Assembly (NCBI GenBank): GCA_903898475.1
Contig: CAIUFU010000119.1
Coordinates: forward strand, 1-7,021
From: an uncultured Alphaproteobacteria bacterium
GTDB taxonomy: Bacteria > Pseudomonadota > Alphaproteobacteria > Rickettsiales > UBA1997
DNA length: 7,021 nucleotides
Direction of reading: 5' to 3'
Shown here: in pieces, positions 5,761 to 7,021 of the stretch
How the letters are laid out: each line of letters starts with the position of its first letter
Position numbering within the stretch: the stretch's first letter is position 1
Translations under genes and position numbers: made by a program
The notes under the pieces: model-generated
What the model saw: the letters and a program-made list of their open reading frames with translations, nothing else
What the model was told of the DNA's origin: nothing
Database searches by the model: none

Positions 5761-6635
5761 AAATAATCTTACTCGCATCAAATCCAAATCTCTATTCTAA
5801 CCAACGCCTGCTTGAAGCGGCAAAAAATCGCGGCCACGAGGCTGAATTTGTAAATGTTGGCGAATGTTACATAAAAGTGGCACCAAATGCCTGCGAAATT
5901 TTTCACGATGAAAATAAAAAATTGGAAAATGTTGATTACGTCATTCCGCGCCTCAAACCCTCAATGACATTTTACGGCTCAGCAATTACGCGCCAATTTG
6001 AAGTGATGGGAATCAGCTGTTTCAACGGCTCAGACGCGATCACAAAATCACGCGACAAATTGCACACTTTGCAAATCCTTTCACAACACGGGCTTAACGT
6101 GCCAATCACAAGTTTTGCCAATTCTTCTTACGACACTAAAGATTTGATTAATCTAGTTGGCAGCGCACCACTCGTGGTGAAATTGCTTGAAGGCACCAAA
6201 GGTGTTGGCGTGGTTTTAGCCGAAACCAACAAAGCCGCCGAAAGCGTAATCAACGCCTTTCGCAGCTTGAAAGCTGACATTCTTGTTCAGCATTACATCA
6301 AAGAATCAAAGGGCCAAGACATCAGATGTTTTGTCATTGGCGACCAAGTTGTGGCCTCAATTGAACGCATTGCCCAAGAAGGCGAATTCCGCGCCAACAT
6401 TCATTTGGGCGCAACAGCGCGCGCAATTGATGTCACTGACGAAGAGCGCGATTTGGCGATTAAAGCGACAAAAATTATCGGCCTAGAAGTTGCCGGCGTT
6501 GACATGGTGCGCTCAAATTCAGGACCCAAAATTCTTGAAGTAAATTCTTCTCCAGGACTTGAAGGAATTGAGGGTGCTACAGGAATTGACGTAGCCGCAA
6601 AAATGATTGAGTTTTTGGAGAGAAATAAATCTTAA
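5757..6635 (+). CDS. rimK: RimK, ribosomal protein S6--L-glutamate ligase (ATP-grasp)
   Basis: RimK is an ATP-grasp ligase that adds glutamate residues to the C-terminus of ribosomal protein S6. The 292 residues align along nearly the whole length of E. coli RimK: VIPRLKPSMTFYG (62-74), KSRDKLHTLQIL (97-108), APLVVKLLEGTKGVGVVLAE (137-156) with the ATP-binding lysine and glycine loop, ILVQHYIKES (175-184), DIRCFVIGD, FRANIH (211-216), VAGVDM with Asp249 and LEVNSSPGLEGIE with Mg-binding Glu261 and Asn263. It lacks only a short C-terminal tail. One difference is HLGA (216-219) where E. coli RimK has HRGG, next to the substrate site. It overlaps the stop of the RimB-like gene by 4 bases (ATGA). 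A related lysine or tetrahydromethanopterin glutamate ligase is possible but much less likely given the alignment and the RimB neighbour. Confidence 0.93.
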   Translation: MKIILLASNPNLYSNQRLLEAAKNRGHEAEFVNVGECYIKVAPNACEIFHDENKKLENVDYVIPRLKPSMTFYGSAITRQFEVMGISCFNGSDAITKSRDKLHTLQILSQHGLNVPITSFANSSYDTKDLINLVGSAPLVVKLLEGTKGVGVVLAETNKAAESVINAFRSLKADILVQHYIKESKGQDIRCFVIGDQVVASIERIAQEGEFRANIHLGATARAIDVTDEERDLAIKATKIIGLEVAGVDMVRSNSGPKILEVNSSPGLEGIEGATGIDVAAKMIEFLERNKS

Positions 6636-6656
6636 TAAATTTTTTGTACAAATTTT

Positions 6657-7021
6657 ATGAAAAAATCAAAAAGACATTTTAAGGCTTTCACTCTAATTGA
6701 AGTCTCAATAGTCATTCTAATCGTTGGCATTATGCTTGCCGGAACCTTCATCGGAACTCGAATAATTGCCAAATCACGTTTAGCTGCTGCAGAATCTCTA
6801 GCTCGCTCTTCTCCAGTTCCTGGAATCAAAGACAACATGCTTTGGCTAGAAACCAGCTTAAGTGCCAGTATTGATGGTTCGCAAGCAAGTGATGGCACGG
6901 CTGTAACTTCTTGGTACGATCAAAGTAGTAATGCTGCTAAACCTTTAGTAGTTGCGGTGGGCACTGGTCCAACTTATGCCAATACCATCAATCACGTTCA
7001 TGCGATTAAGTTTGTTGGTAG
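6657..7021 (+). CDS. Prepilin-like protein with ConA/LamG-like ectodomain, 3'-truncated
   Basis: The visible 121 residues begin with a basic leader, MKKSKRHFKA, then the type IV prepilin signature FTLIEVS with the Glu+5, and a hydrophobic helix IVILIVGIMLAGTF. Prepilin peptidase would cut after Ala10; the residue before Phe is alanine rather than the commoner glycine. After a short polar helix (residues about 30-50) the protein changes to DNMLWLETSLSASIDG, then VTSWYDQSSNAAKP, then a GPTY...HAIKFVG run. This resembles the first strands of concanavalin-A/LamG-like beta-sandwich domains (LWLDA..., W.D.SG..., P.Y...AI.FDG). Such a protein would sit in the inner membrane or a pseudopilus with an exposed binding domain. 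The start at ATG 6657 is 21 bases after rimK and lacks a Shine-Dalgarno sequence; it may be read with the rimK operon. The frame runs off the right edge. The pilin-like N-terminus is secure; the lectin-like fold is a pattern judgement. Confidence 0.82.
   Translation, partial: MKKSKRHFKAFTLIEVSIVILIVGIMLAGTFIGTRIIAKSRLAAAESLARSSPVPGIKDNMLWLETSLSASIDGSQASDGTAVTSWYDQSSNAAKPLVVAVGTGPTYANTINHVHAIKFVG

Noticed and set aside
6643..6652. TTTGTACAAA palindrome before the pilin-like gene as an operator
   Set aside because: A single 10-base AT-rich dyad with no second copy nearby; chance is likely.
6632..6898. Reverse-strand open frame opposite the start of the pilin-like gene
   Set aside because: The forward frame has a clear prepilin signature; the reverse product has none.
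1..7021. CRISPR arrays, insertion sequences, integrases or toxin-antitoxin pairs
   Set aside because: No regularly spaced repeats, transposase or integrase motifs, or paired small genes of that kind are visible on either strand.

Overview
The window reads as chromosomal DNA from a low-GC, Gram-negative bacterium. A class 2 dihydroorotate dehydrogenase and a CMP-Kdo synthetase (KdsB, needed only where lipopolysaccharide carries Kdo) point to a Gram-negative cell. The style of the KdsB and PyrD proteins, including the PyrD C-terminus ending in AVGTKN, suggests an alphaproteobacterium, perhaps an uncultured or Rickettsiales/Holosporales-like lineage. That placement is inference from remembered family sequences, not from a search. 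None of the seven gene starts seen here has a recognisable Shine-Dalgarno sequence.

Layout. (1) 2-844: pyrD, cut by the left edge. (2) 920-2304: two tightly spaced accessory genes, a Bro-N (phage antirepressor-like) protein and a GNAT acetyltransferase starting with GTG. (3) 2405-4063: a DEAD-box RNA helicase with a C-terminal DbpA-type RNA-binding domain, preceded by a plausible promoter whose -35 box covers the stop codon of the acetyltransferase gene. (4) 4064-4510: a non-coding stretch with a GC-rich palindrome, a bidirectional intrinsic terminator, a small hairpin that overlaps the CCA end of a reverse-strand tRNA-Lys(UUU), a degenerate second GC-rich palindrome and an AT-rich inverted repeat. 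(5) 4511-6635: kdsB, a RimB-type retropepsin-like 'zinc protease' and rimK, overlapping by 10 and 4 bases and so probably one translationally coupled operon. (6) 6657-7021: the start of a pseudopilin-like protein whose ectodomain begins like a concanavalin-A/LamG beta-sandwich; it is cut by the right edge.

How they work together. RimK adds glutamates to the C-terminus of ribosomal protein S6, and RimB-family proteins are linked to RimK in Pseudomonas, so 5248-6635 is probably a ribosome-modification module co-expressed with a lipopolysaccharide gene. The helicase and tRNA-Lys are further translation/RNA functions, but they converge on a shared terminator and are separate units. Most of the window is housekeeping. 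The less ordinary items are the Bro-N/GNAT pair with no other phage genes in view, the palindromes around the tRNA, and the pilin-lectin chimera at the right edge.
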